The notes: generated from the letters alone by a model not told the origin. A stretch of 62,549 nucleotides of DNA from Marinilabiliaceae bacterium JC017 (GCA_004296775.1 RHGE01000035.1:1-62549); one strand, 5' to 3'; shown: positions 29,670 through 40,128, numbered from the stretch's first letter. A program made the numbers and translations.

Positions 29670-29712
29670 AACTCCCTTACTCGAAGGATATAAATCAACG
29701 AGTAAGGGAGTT
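29670..29712. repeat. 14-bp inverted repeat downstream of the C-S lyase gene
   Basis: Arms AACTCCCTTACTCG/CGAGTAAGGGAGTT surround a 15-nt loop. The minus strand beyond it is only weakly U-rich, so a terminator role for the gene ending at 29803 is possible but not certain. Confidence 0.55.
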
Positions 29713-29802
29713 TATAAGTTAGTGCAAGGAGCATAAATCACAAGGAATAACGTAAGCAATTCGCATTACATAATCCTTTAATATAAAAGCCTTAGGCTAG
29801 AA

Positions 29803-30978
29803 TTAATTTAATTCTTTCCGTGCATTAAATATCTGCTCCAGCGCCTTTTTAATAACCGACCGTGGACTGGCAATATTCATTCTCATGAAACCTTCCCCTT
29901 CAACACCAAAGGAAACACCATCATTAAGACCAACTCCTGCCTTATTCACCAGGAAGGCTACCAAGTCCTTTTGCGACCATCCCCAAGATCTGAAATCCAG
30001 CCATGTTAAAAATGTCGCATGAGGTAATTTCACTTTCACTTCAGGCATATTTTCATTGATAAAATCAACTACAAAACGAGCATTAGCTTCCAGATAGCTG
30101 ATCAATTCCCCGAGCCAATCTTCTCCTTCATTATATGCTGTCTCGAGAATAACTTCGCTAAACACATGCCCCATATTAAGATGTAATTTATTCAATACCT
30201 GTCGATACCCATTCAACAACCTCGAATTAGAAGCAACCACATAAGAGGTATTGAAGCCAGCAATATTGAATGTTTTACTCGGCGCCATAAAAGTTATGGA
30301 GTTATTGGCCATCTGTTCATTTACAGATGCAAAAGGCGTGTGTTTATTCCCAAACAGCATTAAGTCAGAATGAATCTCATCGGACAACACTAAGACATTA
30401 TTTCTATGACATATATCTCCCAGTGTTTCGAGTTCATCTTTTGTCCAGACCCGTCCAAGCGGATTGTGCGGATTACACAATATGAGCACCTTGTTTTCAG
30501 GCTTTGCAGTCAGAATCTCCAACTCTTCGAAATTCATTCTATAACTACCGTTCTCCTGTACCAATGGATTCTTTACCACTTTTCTATCATTATCTTTAAC
30601 CACAGAATAGAAGGGTGGATATACAGGAGTTTGGATAATAACACCATCACCTGGCATAGTAAAAGACATGATTGAGAATGTTAATGCAGGCACAACCCCT
30701 GGCGAATACTCAATCCAGCTATTTTCCACAGACCAATTATGACGGCGCATTAACCAGTTTTTTATAGCCTCATTAAACTCTTTAGTCCGAATAGTATACC
30801 CATAAATATTATGTGCGGCACGTGCTTGAATGGCTTCACACACAGCAGGAGGTGCTGAAAAATCCATATCGGCCACCCACAAAGGCAGCACTTCATTGCT
30901 ACCAAAATACTTCTCACGCAATTCAAGCTTATATGCTTTTGTTCCTTCCCTATTAACAGGCGTATCAAAATCGTACAT
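29803..30978 (-). CDS. PatB/MalY-type pyridoxal-phosphate C-S lyase
   Basis: This 391-residue fold-type I PLP enzyme has the MalY/PatB opening YDFDTPVNREGT and LPLWVADMDFSAPP. It also has ILCNPHNPLGRVW, the Asp in VLSDEIHSD and the PLP lysine in APSKTFNIAGF. These enzymes cleave cystathionine or other cysteine conjugates to thiol, pyruvate and ammonia. General aminotransferase activity is less likely given these motifs. It is the second gene of a minus-strand run behind the DUF4625 gene, but a terminator at 31005-31029 separates them. Confidence 0.88.
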   Translation of the reverse strand: MYDFDTPVNREGTKAYKLELREKYFGSNEVLPLWVADMDFSAPPAVCEAIQARAAHNIYGYTIRTKEFNEAIKNWLMRRHNWSVENSWIEYSPGVVPALTFSIMSFTMPGDGVIIQTPVYPPFYSVVKDNDRKVVKNPLVQENGSYRMNFEELEILTAKPENKVLILCNPHNPLGRVWTKDELETLGDICHRNNVLVLSDEIHSDLMLFGNKHTPFASVNEQMANNSITFMAPSKTFNIAGFNTSYVVASNSRLLNGYRQVLNKLHLNMGHVFSEVILETAYNEGEDWLGELISYLEANARFVVDFINENMPEVKVKLPHATFLTWLDFRSWGWSQKDLVAFLVNKAGVGLNDGVSFGVEGEGFMRMNIASPRSVIKKALEQIFNARKELN

Positions 30979-31004
30979 GTCGTTCTTTTACTTTCAATTA
31001 AACA

Positions 31005-31029
31005 CAAAAAAAGGGCCCGCAAGCCCTTT
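31005..31029 (-). terminator. Intrinsic terminator of the DUF4625 gene
   Basis: The stem AAAGGGC/GCCCTTT has a 6-nt loop and a U tract on the minus strand from the A-run at 31004-31010. Confidence 0.8.
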
Positions 31030-31049
31030 CTTATTTTTAGGATATAAAA

Positions 31050-31502
31050 TCAATCTACTATTTCTATTATGACTTCTTTTTGGGTTTTATTATCTACCTG
31101 ATCTGTTACCACAAACGTTACCTTATAAGATCCGGTTTGACAATTCGCCTCAATATTTTCGTCAAATAATTTCTCCTTTTCTACTAATTTTTCTTTTTTC
31201 CCGTCAAATGTAATAACATCGTCTGCAGGTTCCCAAGGCTCATCAATACCTTTCAATGCCGCTTTTCCAGCGGCACTACCAACATACTGTAATGATACTG
31301 TACACTCTTTAAGCCCCGCATTATCCTTAAACAACGCTTTTAAAGGAAGAGGTGACCCGCTGGGATATGGATTAGCTGCATTTGGATCTGTAATTTCAAC
31401 TGTAGGAGGGGTCTTATCCGGTCCGTTATCATCATCGCTACTGCATGCCACAATAGCCAGCAAACTAAATACCAGAATAAATAAAGAATTGATTTTTTTC
31501 AT
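31050..31502 (-). CDS. DUF4625-type lipoprotein
   Basis: This 150-residue protein has a lipobox (LLAIVACSSDDD) and one beta-sandwich domain starting TPPTVEITDP. It ends in a Bacteroidota DUF4625-like block, GSYKVTFVVTDQVDNKT. The Asp/Ser-rich stretch after the Cys matches the lipoprotein export signal typical of surface lipoproteins in this phylum. Function is unknown. Confidence 0.65.
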   Translation of the reverse strand: MKKINSLFILVFSLLAIVACSSDDDNGPDKTPPTVEITDPNAANPYPSGSPLPLKALFKDNAGLKECTVSLQYVGSAAGKAALKGIDEPWEPADDVITFDGKKEKLVEKEKLFDENIEANCQTGSYKVTFVVTDQVDNKTQKEVIIEIVD

Positions 31503-31579
31503 ACGTTCAAAAGTTATTGCTACCCTAAGATTAAGATAATTGCTTCAAAAATATAACTTTTTATTTTCTCAAAAACTGA

Positions 31580-32671
31580 TTATTCATTTTTATATCTCTG
31601 ATAAACCTCATGAATACCTTCTTTGAGGTTTATCTCATGTCTCCAGCCCAAAGCATGAAGCCTGGTTACATCCAGTAACTTCTTCATGGTACCGTCCGGC
31701 TTGGAACTATCCCAATTAAGTACCCCATTAAATCCTACGATCTCTTTAACTAAAAGGGCCAGTTCTTTGATTTCCAAATCTTCACCCGTTCCAATATTGA
31801 TATGCGTATTACGCACCTCTTTAAGATCTCGTTGTTTAATAACACTTTCGAAATCTATGGCTTCCATAATATAAACACAAGCACCAGCCATATCCTCTGA
31901 ATGAAGAAACTCTCTCCGGGGAGTACCTGTTCCCCACAAATCAACAGAAACCTCTCCCTGTTCATTTTTAGAAATCCCATATTTCCTCAATACAGTTAAT
32001 ATCTCCTCCTGAGAATTACTCCCATTAATGCCTTCCACTGGATGCACATTCAGGTCATCTGCAATTACATCCCAGGCATTTTGTTCCAATGCATGTCCCA
32101 AATGCATTTTTCTTATCAATGCCGGCAAAACATGGCTTCTTTCCAAATCGTAATTATCATTTGGCCCATATAAATTAGTGGGCATAACAGAAATATAATT
32201 AGTCCCATATTGAAGATTATATGATTCACACATCTTCATACCGGCAATCTTAGCTATGGCATAGGGTTCGTTTGTATATTCCAGGGCATCTGTTAACAAA
32301 TGCTCTTCGCGCATTGGTTGCGGACAATTCTTTGGATAGATACAAGAACTCCCTAAAAACAACAATTTCTTTACACCAATTTTCCAGGCATTATGAATAA
32401 TGTTATTTTGAATCTGAAGATTTTCATAGATAAAATCGGCTCGGTAAATACTATTGGCCATAATACCACCAACCTTTGCCGCTGCTTGAAAAACGTATTC
32501 TGGTTGTTCCTGTTTAAAAAAATCTGCAGTCGCAACCTGATCTGTTAAATCCAGCTCACCTCTGGTTCGTGTAACTATATTGGTATAACCTTTCTCTTGT
32601 AACCGTTTCACGATGGCTGAACCAACCAGACCTCGGTGTCCAGCCACATATATTTTGCTCTCTTTATTCAT
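31580..32671 (-). CDS. fcl: GDP-L-fucose synthase
   Basis: This 363-residue short-chain dehydrogenase has the NADP-binding GHRGLVGSAIVKRL, the catalytic Ser in FLGSSCIYPKNCPQP and Tyr-Lys in YAIAKIAGMKMCESY. The SCIYP motif is diagnostic of GDP-fucose synthase. It converts GDP-4-keto-6-deoxymannose to GDP-L-fucose. Its start overlaps the stop of gmd by one base (TAATG), so the two-step pathway is translationally coupled. It is longer than E. coli Fcl because of an insert near residues 205-240. Confidence 0.93.
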   Translation of the reverse strand: MNKESKIYVAGHRGLVGSAIVKRLQEKGYTNIVTRTRGELDLTDQVATADFFKQEQPEYVFQAAAKVGGIMANSIYRADFIYENLQIQNNIIHNAWKIGVKKLLFLGSSCIYPKNCPQPMREEHLLTDALEYTNEPYAIAKIAGMKMCESYNLQYGTNYISVMPTNLYGPNDNYDLERSHVLPALIRKMHLGHALEQNAWDVIADDLNVHPVEGINGSNSQEEILTVLRKYGISKNEQGEVSVDLWGTGTPRREFLHSEDMAGACVYIMEAIDFESVIKQRDLKEVRNTHINIGTGEDLEIKELALLVKEIVGFNGVLNWDSSKPDGTMKKLLDVTRLHALGWRHEINLKEGIHEVYQRYKNE

Positions 32672-33786
32672 TATTCAAAATAATTCATTGTCTGATACCC
32701 TCCATCTTTCAGATACTTCTCTTTCTGCATCAGCTTCACATCTGCATCCATCATATCTTCAATAAGCATTTTCAGATCATATTCCGGCGTCCAATTTAAT
32801 TTTTCTTTCGCCTTATTGGGATCACCTATTAATAATTCAACCTCTGTAGGCCTGAAATAACGAGGATCTACCTCTACCACGCAACGACCTTCATCCAGGC
32901 GAAAGGCATCATTACTACACGCTTTTACATAGCCTTTTTCCTCTGCTCCTTGTCCTTGAAACTCCAGCTCTACTCCCACATAACCAAAAGCCTTTCGTAC
33001 AAACTCTCTAACTTCAGTGGTAACCCCTGTCGCCACGACAAAATCATCAGCCTTCTCTTGCTGTAACATAAGATACATGGCTTTCACATAATCTTTAGCG
33101 TGTCCCCAATCTCGTTTAGCAGAAAGGTTTCCCAAATAAAGCTTATCCTGCAACCCTAGAGCGATACGTGCTACTGCACGAGTAATCTTTCGAGTCACAA
33201 ATGTTTCACCACGAATCGGCGATTCATGATTAAAAAGAATACCATTACAGGCATACATATTATAAGCCTCCCTGTAATTCACCGTTATCCAATAAGCATA
33301 CAATTTGGCAGCTGCATAAGGAGAACGCGGGTAAAATGGCGTAGTTTCTGATTGAGGCACTTGTTGAACCAAACCATACAATTCACTTGTAGAAGCCTGA
33401 TAAAACCTGGTTTTCTCCACCAATCTCAATAAACGGATAGCCTCCAAAATACGTAATGCCCCAATTCCATCGGCATTGGCAGTGTATTCAGGTGTATCAA
33501 AACTCACACCCACGTGCGACATGGCTGCCAGATTGTATATCTCATCCGGTTGTACTTCCTGAATAATCCGTATCAAATTGGTTGAATCGGTCAAGTCCCC
33601 ATAGTGCAGATGAAATTTTCTGTTCTCATCATGCGGATCCTGGTATAAATGATCGATCCGATCGGTATTAAATAAAGATGATCGCCTTTTTATGCCATGA
33701 ACCGTATATCCTTTTTTAAGTAGAAACTCCGATAAGTAAGCTCCGTCTTGTCCGGTAACACCTGTGATTAAAGCAACTTTTGACAT
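32671..33786 (-). CDS. gmd: GDP-mannose 4,6-dehydratase
   Basis: This 371-residue SDR enzyme opens with the cofactor loop [19 protein letters not shown]. It has the active-site [16 protein letters not shown] and [19 protein letters not shown]. It makes GDP-4-keto-6-deoxy-D-mannose from GDP-mannose, the substrate of the overlapping fcl gene. The pair provides activated L-fucose for surface glycans, including the O-glycans that many Bacteroidota attach to exported proteins. Confidence 0.95.
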   Translation of the reverse strand: MSKVALITGVTGQDGAYLSEFLLKKGYTVHGIKRRSSLFNTDRIDHLYQDPHDENRKFHLHYGDLTDSTNLIRIIQEVQPDEIYNLAAMSHVGVSFDTPEYTANADGIGALRILEAIRLLRLVEKTRFYQASTSELYGLVQQVPQSETTPFYPRSPYAAAKLYAYWITVNYREAYNMYACNGILFNHESPIRGETFVTRKITRAVARIALGLQDKLYLGNLSAKRDWGHAKDYVKAMYLMLQQEKADDFVVATGVTTEVREFVRKAFGYVGVELEFQGQGAEEKGYVKACSNDAFRLDEGRCVVEVDPRYFRPTEVELLIGDPNKAKEKLNWTPEYDLKMLIEDMMDADVKLMQKEKYLKDGGYQTMNYFE

Positions 33787-33825
33787 AAATCAATATTTAC
33801 TATTCTATAATCTTATTATACACCA

Positions 33826-34803
33826 TTAACTTAACATGTTCCAATACCATTCAATGGCCTCTTTCAAGCCTTCACGAACGCTATATTGAGGAGAATAACC
33901 TAACAGCGTTTTACCTTTCTCAATAGAAGCCAAAGAATGTGGAATATCTCCGGCCCTTTCCGGTCCGTGTTTAACCTCAACTTGTTTAATTTCCGGATCA
34001 AATTGCGATAAAAATTCTTTAAGATACCCGGTTAACTCATTGAGATCAGTACGTTCGCCAAAGGCTACATTATAAACCGTATTAATCGCCTCCGTATTAC
34101 TTGTTGTAGCTGCCAATAAATTAGCTTGTATAACATTTTCAATATAGGTGAAATCCCTTGAAAAGCTCCCATCCCCATTTATAACCGGTGACTCTTTATT
34201 AATTAACGACTTAACAAAGCAAGGTATCACAGCTGCATAAGCTCCATCGGGATCTTGCCGACGACCAAAAACATTAAAATACCTTAACCCAATAAGTTCA
34301 AGCCCATAAAGATTTGAAAACACATCAGCATATAGCTCATTGACATATTTGGTGACGGCATAAGGAGATAATGGTTTACCAATCACCTCTTCCACTTTTG
34401 GCAGGGCAACACTATCACCATAAGTAGATGAACTGGCAGCATACACAAACCGTTTAACATCTTCATCTTTGGCAGCTACCAGCATATTTAAGAACCCGGA
34501 AACATTTACCTCATTTGAAGTAATCGGATCATTAACCGATCTGGGTACCGACCCTAAGGCTGCCTGATGGAAAACAACACTCACACCCTGTAACGCCTGC
34601 CGGCATTCTTCAATATTCCGAATATCTCCTTCAATCAACTGAAAGGCTGAATTCGACAGGAAGGGTTCAATATTTATCCGTTTACCCGTTGAAAAATTAT
34701 CCAGGCAAATGACATTATTGCCCAAACTTAATAATCGCTCAACTAAATTGGATCCAATAAATCCGGCACCTCCGGTAACAAGAACCTTTTGATCGTTTAT
34801 CAT
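33826..34803 (-). CDS. NAD-dependent UDP-sugar 4-epimerase (WbpP/TviC-like)
   Basis: From ATG 34803 (MINDQKVLVTGGAGFIGSNL) this is a 325-residue extended SDR. The catalytic set is AASSSTYGDS and YAVTKYVNELYADVF. RYFNVFGRRQDPDGAYAAVIP is typical of UDP-GlcNAc(A) C4-epimerases of the WbpP type; UDP-glucose specificity remains possible. It sits 39 bp ahead of gmd and likely belongs to the same nucleotide-sugar operon. A longer frame to 34872 lacks support. Confidence 0.85.
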   Translation of the reverse strand: MINDQKVLVTGGAGFIGSNLVERLLSLGNNVICLDNFSTGKRINIEPFLSNSAFQLIEGDIRNIEECRQALQGVSVVFHQAALGSVPRSVNDPITSNEVNVSGFLNMLVAAKDEDVKRFVYAASSSTYGDSVALPKVEEVIGKPLSPYAVTKYVNELYADVFSNLYGLELIGLRYFNVFGRRQDPDGAYAAVIPCFVKSLINKESPVINGDGSFSRDFTYIENVIQANLLAATTSNTEAINTVYNVAFGERTDLNELTGYLKEFLSQFDPEIKQVEVKHGPERAGDIPHSLASIEKGKTLLGYSPQYSVREGLKEAIEWYWNMLS

Positions 34804-34990
34804 GATTTCACTTTTTTCGTTGATAAAATTAGTAATTGAATCTTTTATACCTACACTATTTATTAGAAACAAGCAGATTTAAACCATTAACCACATCAAT
34901 TTATTGCAAAAAATAACTAACATCCAATAATGTAGCTACTATTCCATTTAAAATGATTTAATTTTAATATTCGGAAAGACATTCCACCTT

Positions 34991-35029
34991 ATAACAAAAG
35001 AGCGGCTTTTTGAGCCGCTCTTTTGTTAT
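34991..35029. terminator. Bidirectional terminator downstream of rny
   Basis: The stem AGAGCGGCT/AGCCGCTCT is flanked by AAA and TTT runs, with an overall symmetric ATAACAAAAG...CTTTTGTTAT. It ends rny on the minus strand and separates it from the sugar operon. Confidence 0.9.
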
Positions 35030-35048
35030 AAAATGTATCACTATTTCT

Positions 35049-36578
35049 TTATTTGGCATAACTGATAGCCCTGGTTTCCCTGATAACAGTTATTTTAACC
35101 TGCCCAGGGTAGGTCATTTCAGTCTGAATTTTTCGAGCAATATCGTATGATAAATTTTCCGCCTCTTTATCGGTAATCTTTTCGCTTCCAACAATAACAC
35201 GTAATTCCCGACCCGCCTGAATAGCATATGTCTTAAGTACTCCTGGATAGGACAGCGCTAATGATTCCAAATCTTTTAATCGTTTGATGTAAGCTTCAAT
35301 CACTTCGCGACGTGCACCAGGACGCGCACCTGAAATAGCATCACAAACCTGAACAATAGGAGCAATCATGGTACTCATCTCTATTTCATCATGGTGAGCT
35401 CCAATGGCATTGCAAATATCAGCCTTTTCTTTGTACTTCTCGGCCAACTTCATTCCTAAGATAGCATGTGGTAATTCCGGCTCTTCATCAGAAACCTTAC
35501 CAATATCATGTAATAAACCGGCGCGCTTAGCTTTTTTTGGATTTAATCCCAATTCCGTTGCCATGATGGCACATAGATTGGCTGTTTCACGTGAGTGTTG
35601 CAACAAGTTTTGCCCATAAGAAGAACGATACTTCATTTTACCCACCAACTTAATAAGCTCGGAATGCAAACCATGAATCCCAAGATCAATCGTTGTACGC
35701 TTACCTGTTTCAATAATCTCTTCTTCAACCTGCTTTTTAACTTTATTCACAACCTCCTCAATACGAGCCGGGTGAATTCGTCCATCCGTCACCAGCTGAT
35801 GCAAAGCGAGTCTGGCAATTTCACGACGCATTGGATCAAAAGCAGATAACACAATAGCCTCTGGCGTATCATCAACAATTATCTCCACACCGGTTGCTGC
35901 CTCTAATGCCCTGATATTACGCCCTTCACGACCAATAATACGGCCTTTCATCTCATCTGAATCAATATGAAAAATAGTAACTGAATTCTCAATCGCAGAT
36001 TCTGTTGCCACTCTTTGGATGGTTTGAAGCACAATACGTTTAGACTCTTTGTTGGCATTAATTTTAGCCTCATCCATGATATCATTAATATAGGACATGG
36101 CTTCGGTTTTTGCTTCAGCTTTTAAGCTTTCCATTAACATTTCCTTCGCCTCATCCCCGGAAATACCAGCAATAGCCTCCAATTGATCGACAACTTGCTT
36201 ATGCATTTTGTCTATTTCTTCATTCTTTTTATCGACCAACTCCAACTGCGATGTTAAGTTTTCCCGAATGACATCAACTTCTTTTTTCTTCCGCTGAAAA
36301 TCTTCCATCCTCTGGGAAAGCCCTACTTCCTTTTGCTTAATCCTGTTTTCTGCACCAAGCAACTTCGCATTCCGCGCATTTATCTCCTTTTCATGCTCAG
36401 CCTTTAACTGAAGAAACTTTTCTTTGGCCTGTAATATTTTGTCTTTCTTAATGACTTCGGCTTCTCCTTCTGCTTCCCTAAGCACCTTCTGGCTTCTGCT
36501 TTTCATGGCTTGAGAATAAATAAGCCATGCCAAAAAGCCTCCAAGGACAAATGCCACAATTCCTATTAGTACTTCCAT
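35049..36578 (-). CDS. rny: Ribonuclease Y
   Basis: From ATG 36578 the 509-residue protein has an N-terminal membrane helix ([20 protein letters not shown]). A long coiled coil (about 25-160), a KH domain ([19 protein letters not shown]) and an HD domain ([14 protein letters not shown], His near 356) follow. RNase Y is a membrane-tethered endonuclease that starts mRNA decay. An upstream start at 36602 would put eight polar residues ahead of the helix and is not preferred. The gene follows zapA with a 127-bp gap that may hold an RNA. Confidence 0.95.
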   Translation of the reverse strand: MEVLIGIVAFVLGGFLAWLIYSQAMKSRSQKVLREAEGEAEVIKKDKILQAKEKFLQLKAEHEKEINARNAKLLGAENRIKQKEVGLSQRMEDFQRKKKEVDVIRENLTSQLELVDKKNEEIDKMHKQVVDQLEAIAGISGDEAKEMLMESLKAEAKTEAMSYINDIMDEAKINANKESKRIVLQTIQRVATESAIENSVTIFHIDSDEMKGRIIGREGRNIRALEAATGVEIIVDDTPEAIVLSAFDPMRREIARLALHQLVTDGRIHPARIEEVVNKVKKQVEEEIIETGKRTTIDLGIHGLHSELIKLVGKMKYRSSYGQNLLQHSRETANLCAIMATELGLNPKKAKRAGLLHDIGKVSDEEPELPHAILGMKLAEKYKEKADICNAIGAHHDEIEMSTMIAPIVQVCDAISGARPGARREVIEAYIKRLKDLESLALSYPGVLKTYAIQAGRELRVIVGSEKITDKEAENLSYDIARKIQTEMTYPGQVKITVIRETRAISYAK

Positions 36579-36604
36579 CTTTATCGTATTTATATATAAC
36601 AAAA

Positions 36605-36671
36605 CCGCATCATCTCACCGTACGAATCAAGTTAAAATCCTCAACCTGAGTCAAATCAGCAAACAATGCGG
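36605..36671 (-). ncRNA. Possible structured RNA between zapA and rny (6S-like candidate)
   Basis: On the minus strand CCGCAT (from 36671) pairs with ATGCGG (to 36605) and closes a region with a small internal CTCA/TGAG stem and a large open centre. In many bacteria the 6S RNA gene lies next to zapA, which motivates the guess. It is shorter than typical 6S RNA and no promoter is evident, so an ordinary 5' leader of rny is equally possible. Confidence 0.3.
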
Positions 36672-36705
36672 GTAATTAACAGTATTTGTAATGTCTCTAA
36701 AAATT

Positions 36706-36993
36706 CTATTCCGTAAGTATACCTTCCAGTTTATCAGTTAATTCTCTAACAGCCTCAACAACTGGTGACACATCATGATGACTTTCTAATTCCAGCATTT
36801 TTATCACATATTGTAACGCTGCCATAGCCAGAAAATCCTGCACATCTTTGTCAGAATACTTTTGCTTATATTGTAAAACTTTCTCATTGATCAGTTTGGC
36901 CGCCAATCTAATGCGCTCCTCATCCCTCCTATCTATCCGTAAAGGATAAAACCGCTCGGCAACATTTACTCGTATTGAAAGCTTATCGTCCAT
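36706..36993 (-). CDS. zapA: Cell division protein ZapA
   Basis: This 95-residue protein has the ZapA head, MDDKLSIRVNVAERFYPLRI, followed by a coiled coil. ZapA binds and bundles FtsZ at the division ring. It lies 9 bp after a small coiled-coil gene that may encode its ZapB-like partner. Confidence 0.88.
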   Translation of the reverse strand: MDDKLSIRVNVAERFYPLRIDRRDEERIRLAAKLINEKVLQYKQKYSDKDVQDFLAMAALQYVIKMLELESHHDVSPVVEAVRELTDKLEGILTE

Positions 36994-37002
36994 CTGATCA
37001 AA

Positions 37003-37296
37003 TTACCGGTTTAAAAGAGCAATACACTTGTCTATTTCCCGCACAATCTGATTAATCCGTTTCTTTGTCTCACCAGTTTCATATTCCCCGGTGACCAAAC
37101 CTATCGATAACTTTAAGTTGTTATATCGACCTTCGAGCTCTTCATATGCTCTGGCCGACTTATCCAGTTGTTCAGTTAATCTCTCATTCTCACCCTGTAC
37201 CATCTCCACTTCAGCTTTTAACCCATTGTATCTGTCAATAAGCTGATCAACCTTCTCCTGCAATTTAACAACCAAATCGACGTTTGGATCAATCAT
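37003..37296 (-). CDS. Small coiled-coil protein, possible ZapB-like partner of ZapA
   Basis: From ATG 37296 (MIDPNVDLVVKLQEKVDQLI) it encodes 97 residues that are mostly heptad coiled coil. The C-terminal segment NQIVREIDKCIALLNR is typical of a conserved Bacteroidota protein found upstream of zapA. The tight 9-bp spacing to zapA suggests a shared role in division. The family is recognised by position and shape only. A longer frame to 37380 adds a low-complexity start and is rejected. Confidence 0.6.
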   Translation of the reverse strand: MIDPNVDLVVKLQEKVDQLIDRYNGLKAEVEMVQGENERLTEQLDKSARAYEELEGRYNNLKLSIGLVTGEYETGETKKRINQIVREIDKCIALLNR

Positions 37297-37461
37297 GATT
37301 TCAATTTTCCTTACAAAGTTAACATTGGTTTGATAAAATAAAAAAAAACCTTTATCTCTTTTCATCTGTTTACCTTCCAATATTGAAATAATCTGAATAT
37401 TGATTCAACTAATTTTATGACAAGCCTCATAAAATGAGGTTTTAAATGATGTTTAATAATT

Positions 37462-37469
37462 TACCTTTG
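37462..37469 (+). promoter_or_regulatory. -7 element TACCTTTG of the YgiQ gene
   Basis: It is a perfect TAnnTTTG match only 15 bp ahead of the GTG start at 37484, which predicts a very short 5' leader, or use of the ATG at 37505. Confidence 0.5.
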
Positions 37470-37483
37470 CAAAAAATTAAAAC

Positions 37484-39397
37484 GTGAATCAATTTAATAA
37501 GGAGATGTGGCTGCCAACAACTGCAAAAGAGGTAGCTGCCCGGGGATGGGACGAACTAGATGTAATTTTATTTACAGGTGATGCTTACATTGATCATCCG
37601 GCTTTTGGCGCTTCGGTAATCGGGCGGATACTTGAAGCAGAAGGATTAAGAGTAGCCATTGTCCCGCAACCTAACTGGCGGGATGACTTAAGGGACTTTA
37701 AAAAGCTAGGAACTCCCAGATATTTCTTTGGCGTTACTGCCGGAGCTATGGATTCAATGGTTAACCACTATACAGCTAACCGCCGGCTCCGTTCTGATGA
37801 TGCTTACTCCCCTGGAGGAAAAGCCGGTTTTCGTCCAGATTATGCTTCCACTGTATACGCTAAGATATTAAAACAACTATTCCCGGATGTCCCTATTCTC
37901 CTGGGAGGTATTGAAGCATCCTTAAGACGGGTTACACATTTCGATTACTGGTCAGACAAACTAAAACCAAGCATTTTAGCCGAATCAGGCGCTGACCTGT
38001 TAATCTATGGCATGGGGGAACAACCGCTTCAGGAATTAGTCCGTCTGATGCAAAGAGGAGTCCCCATGTCCTCTTTAAAAACAATACCACAAACCGCGTT
38101 TCTTCAACCAATTCAGGCAGCTCTACCAAAAAACAAAAACTGGAAGGATCTAATTCTCTTTTCACACAAAGAATGCCTGACTGAAAAAAAGAAATTTGCT
38201 CAAAACTTCAAACATGTCGAAGAAGAATCGAATCGAAGAAATGCCGCACGTCTAATACAAGAAATTGGGGATCATAGAGTAGTAATCAATCCCCCTTTCC
38301 CTCCCATGTCTGAAAAAGAACTGGATGCTTCCTATGACCTTCCTTACACCCGATTACCTCATCCCAAATACCATAACAAAGGAACTATCCCTGCCTATGA
38401 GATGATCAAATTTTCAGTGAACACACACAGGGGGTGTTTTGGTGGCTGTAGTTTTTGTACCATTTCGGCACACCAGGGAAAATTTGTTGTCAGCCGATCA
38501 AAAAAATCCATATTAAAAGAGGTGAATAAAATCACTCATCTCCCAGGCTTTAAAGGGTATTTATCTGATCTGGGAGGTCCCAGTGCAAACATGTATAAGA
38601 TGCAAGGTAAAAACCTCCAAATTTGCGAACGCTGCGCGCGTCCATCCTGCATTTTCCCTAGTGTATGCAACAACCTTCAAACAGATCATAGTCCAATGAC
38701 AGAACTATATCGTGAAGTAGACAAGCTGCCGGAAATTAAAAAATCATTCATTGGAAGCGGGGTTCGGTACGACATACTTCAAAACCCCAAGGGAACTCCC
38801 CAGGAAAAAGAGAGCTATACTAAATACACCCGTGAACTTATCGAAAAACACGTTTCAGGTCGTTTAAAAGTAGCGCCGGAACACACCTCCGATCAGGTTC
38901 TAAAACTTATGCGCAAGCCTTCTTTTAACCTGTTTAAAAATTTCAAGAAACAGTTTGAAAAAATCAATAAGGAGAAAAAACTCAAACAACAAATCATTCC
39001 TTATTTTATTTCCAGCCACCCCGGAAGCCATGAAGAAGATATGGCACAACTGGCTGTTGAAACACATGACCTCGATTTTAAACTAGAGCAGGTTCAGGAT
39101 TTCACCCCGACTCCTATGACTGTTTCAACTGTTATCTACTATTCGGGACAACATCCATATACACAAGAGGAGATTTACACGGCGCGCACTAAAGAACAAA
39201 AACTTCAACAACGTATGTATTTCTTCTGGTACAAACCGGAATACCAGAAAAGAATTAAAAACCAACTTCAAAAAATTAAACGTCCTGATTTAATTAAGCG
39301 CCTATTTCCTGAACGGGAACATATTCAACCCAAAAAATATAAACACACAAGTAAATCCAAACCAAGTCACAAACGCCAAAATACAAGACGAAAATGA
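37484..39397 (+). CDS. YgiQ family radical SAM protein
   Basis: This 637-residue protein has an N-terminal B12-binding-like region (WDELDVILFTGDAYIDHPAFG). Its radical SAM cluster is in NTHRGCFGGCSFCTISAHQG. A second Cys group (CERCARPSCIFPSVC, about 385-400) follows, and the C-terminus is strongly basic. YgiQ proteins are widespread but their reaction is not established. The start shown is GTG at 37484; Met8 (ATG 37505) is an alternative. The downstream DUF4197 gene overlaps by 4 bp (ATGA), so they are co-translated. Confidence 0.9.
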   Translation: MNQFNKEMWLPTTAKEVAARGWDELDVILFTGDAYIDHPAFGASVIGRILEAEGLRVAIVPQPNWRDDLRDFKKLGTPRYFFGVTAGAMDSMVNHYTANRRLRSDDAYSPGGKAGFRPDYASTVYAKILKQLFPDVPILLGGIEASLRRVTHFDYWSDKLKPSILAESGADLLIYGMGEQPLQELVRLMQRGVPMSSLKTIPQTAFLQPIQAALPKNKNWKDLILFSHKECLTEKKKFAQNFKHVEEESNRRNAARLIQEIGDHRVVINPPFPPMSEKELDASYDLPYTRLPHPKYHNKGTIPAYEMIKFSVNTHRGCFGGCSFCTISAHQGKFVVSRSKKSILKEVNKITHLPGFKGYLSDLGGPSANMYKMQGKNLQICERCARPSCIFPSVCNNLQTDHSPMTELYREVDKLPEIKKSFIGSGVRYDILQNPKGTPQEKESYTKYTRELIEKHVSGRLKVAPEHTSDQVLKLMRKPSFNLFKNFKKQFEKINKEKKLKQQIIPYFISSHPGSHEEDMAQLAVETHDLDFKLEQVQDFTPTPMTVSTVIYYSGQHPYTQEEIYTARTKEQKLQQRMYFFWYKPEYQKRIKNQLQKIKRPDLIKRLFPEREHIQPKKYKHTSKSKPSHKRQNTRRK

Positions 39398-40128
39398 AAA
39401 AAATTCTAATTATTGCCCTTACTGTGTTTTTCACATCATGTGCTGAACTGACACCTTTAATTGATACTTACTCCGAGTCTCTTCCACTTACAGAGCAAGA
39501 AGTAAGTTCGGGACTAAAAGAAGCCTTACGTATTGGAAGTGATTCGGCCACCACTAAACTAGGAACACTAAATGGTTATTATGGAGACGACCTGGTAAAA
39601 ATATTGCTTCCACCAGAGGCTGACATCATTGTTACCAATGCTTCAAAAATTCCTGGTGGAGATAAGCTCATAGAAGATGTGATTAAACACATCAACTACG
39701 CTGCTGAAGATGCCGCCAAAGAAGCTGGCCCTATCTTTTTTGACGCGGTAAAATCCATCACTATTTCTGATGCCTTCAGTATTTTGAATGGAACCGATGA
39801 CGCTGCCACAAATTACCTCAAACAAAAAACATACGATCAACTATTTGCCTTATACAATCCAAAAATCCAATCATCCTTGGACAAAGAGATTGCTGCCGGC
39901 ATCTCCACCAACAAATCATGGGAAACCCTCACCTCTCAATGGAATAAAATAACCGATAATCCATTGGGACAAATGGCCGGTTTACATGCCGTCAAAACAG
40001 ATCTGGACAGCTACCTGACCGAAAAAGCACTGGATGGTTTATTTCTAAAGCTGGCCGAAGAAGAAAAAAACATCAGAACCGATCCCATGGCAAGGGTAAC
40101 AGACATATTAAAGCGGGTTTTTAAATAA
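39394..40128 (+). CDS. DUF4197 family lipoprotein
   Basis: This 244-residue protein has a lipobox (VFFTSCAEL). A helical domain starts LTEQEVSSGLKEALRIGSD and ends DPMARVTDILKRVFK, matching DUF4197. Function is unknown. It overlaps ygiQ upstream by 4 bp and the convergent radical SAM gene by 8 bp at its 3' end, so there is no room for a terminator between them. Confidence 0.8.
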   Translation: MKKILIIALTVFFTSCAELTPLIDTYSESLPLTEQEVSSGLKEALRIGSDSATTKLGTLNGYYGDDLVKILLPPEADIIVTNASKIPGGDKLIEDVIKHINYAAEDAAKEAGPIFFDAVKSITISDAFSILNGTDDAATNYLKQKTYDQLFALYNPKIQSSLDKEIAAGISTNKSWETLTSQWNKITDNPLGQMAGLHAVKTDLDSYLTEKALDGLFLKLAEEEKNIRTDPMARVTDILKRVFK

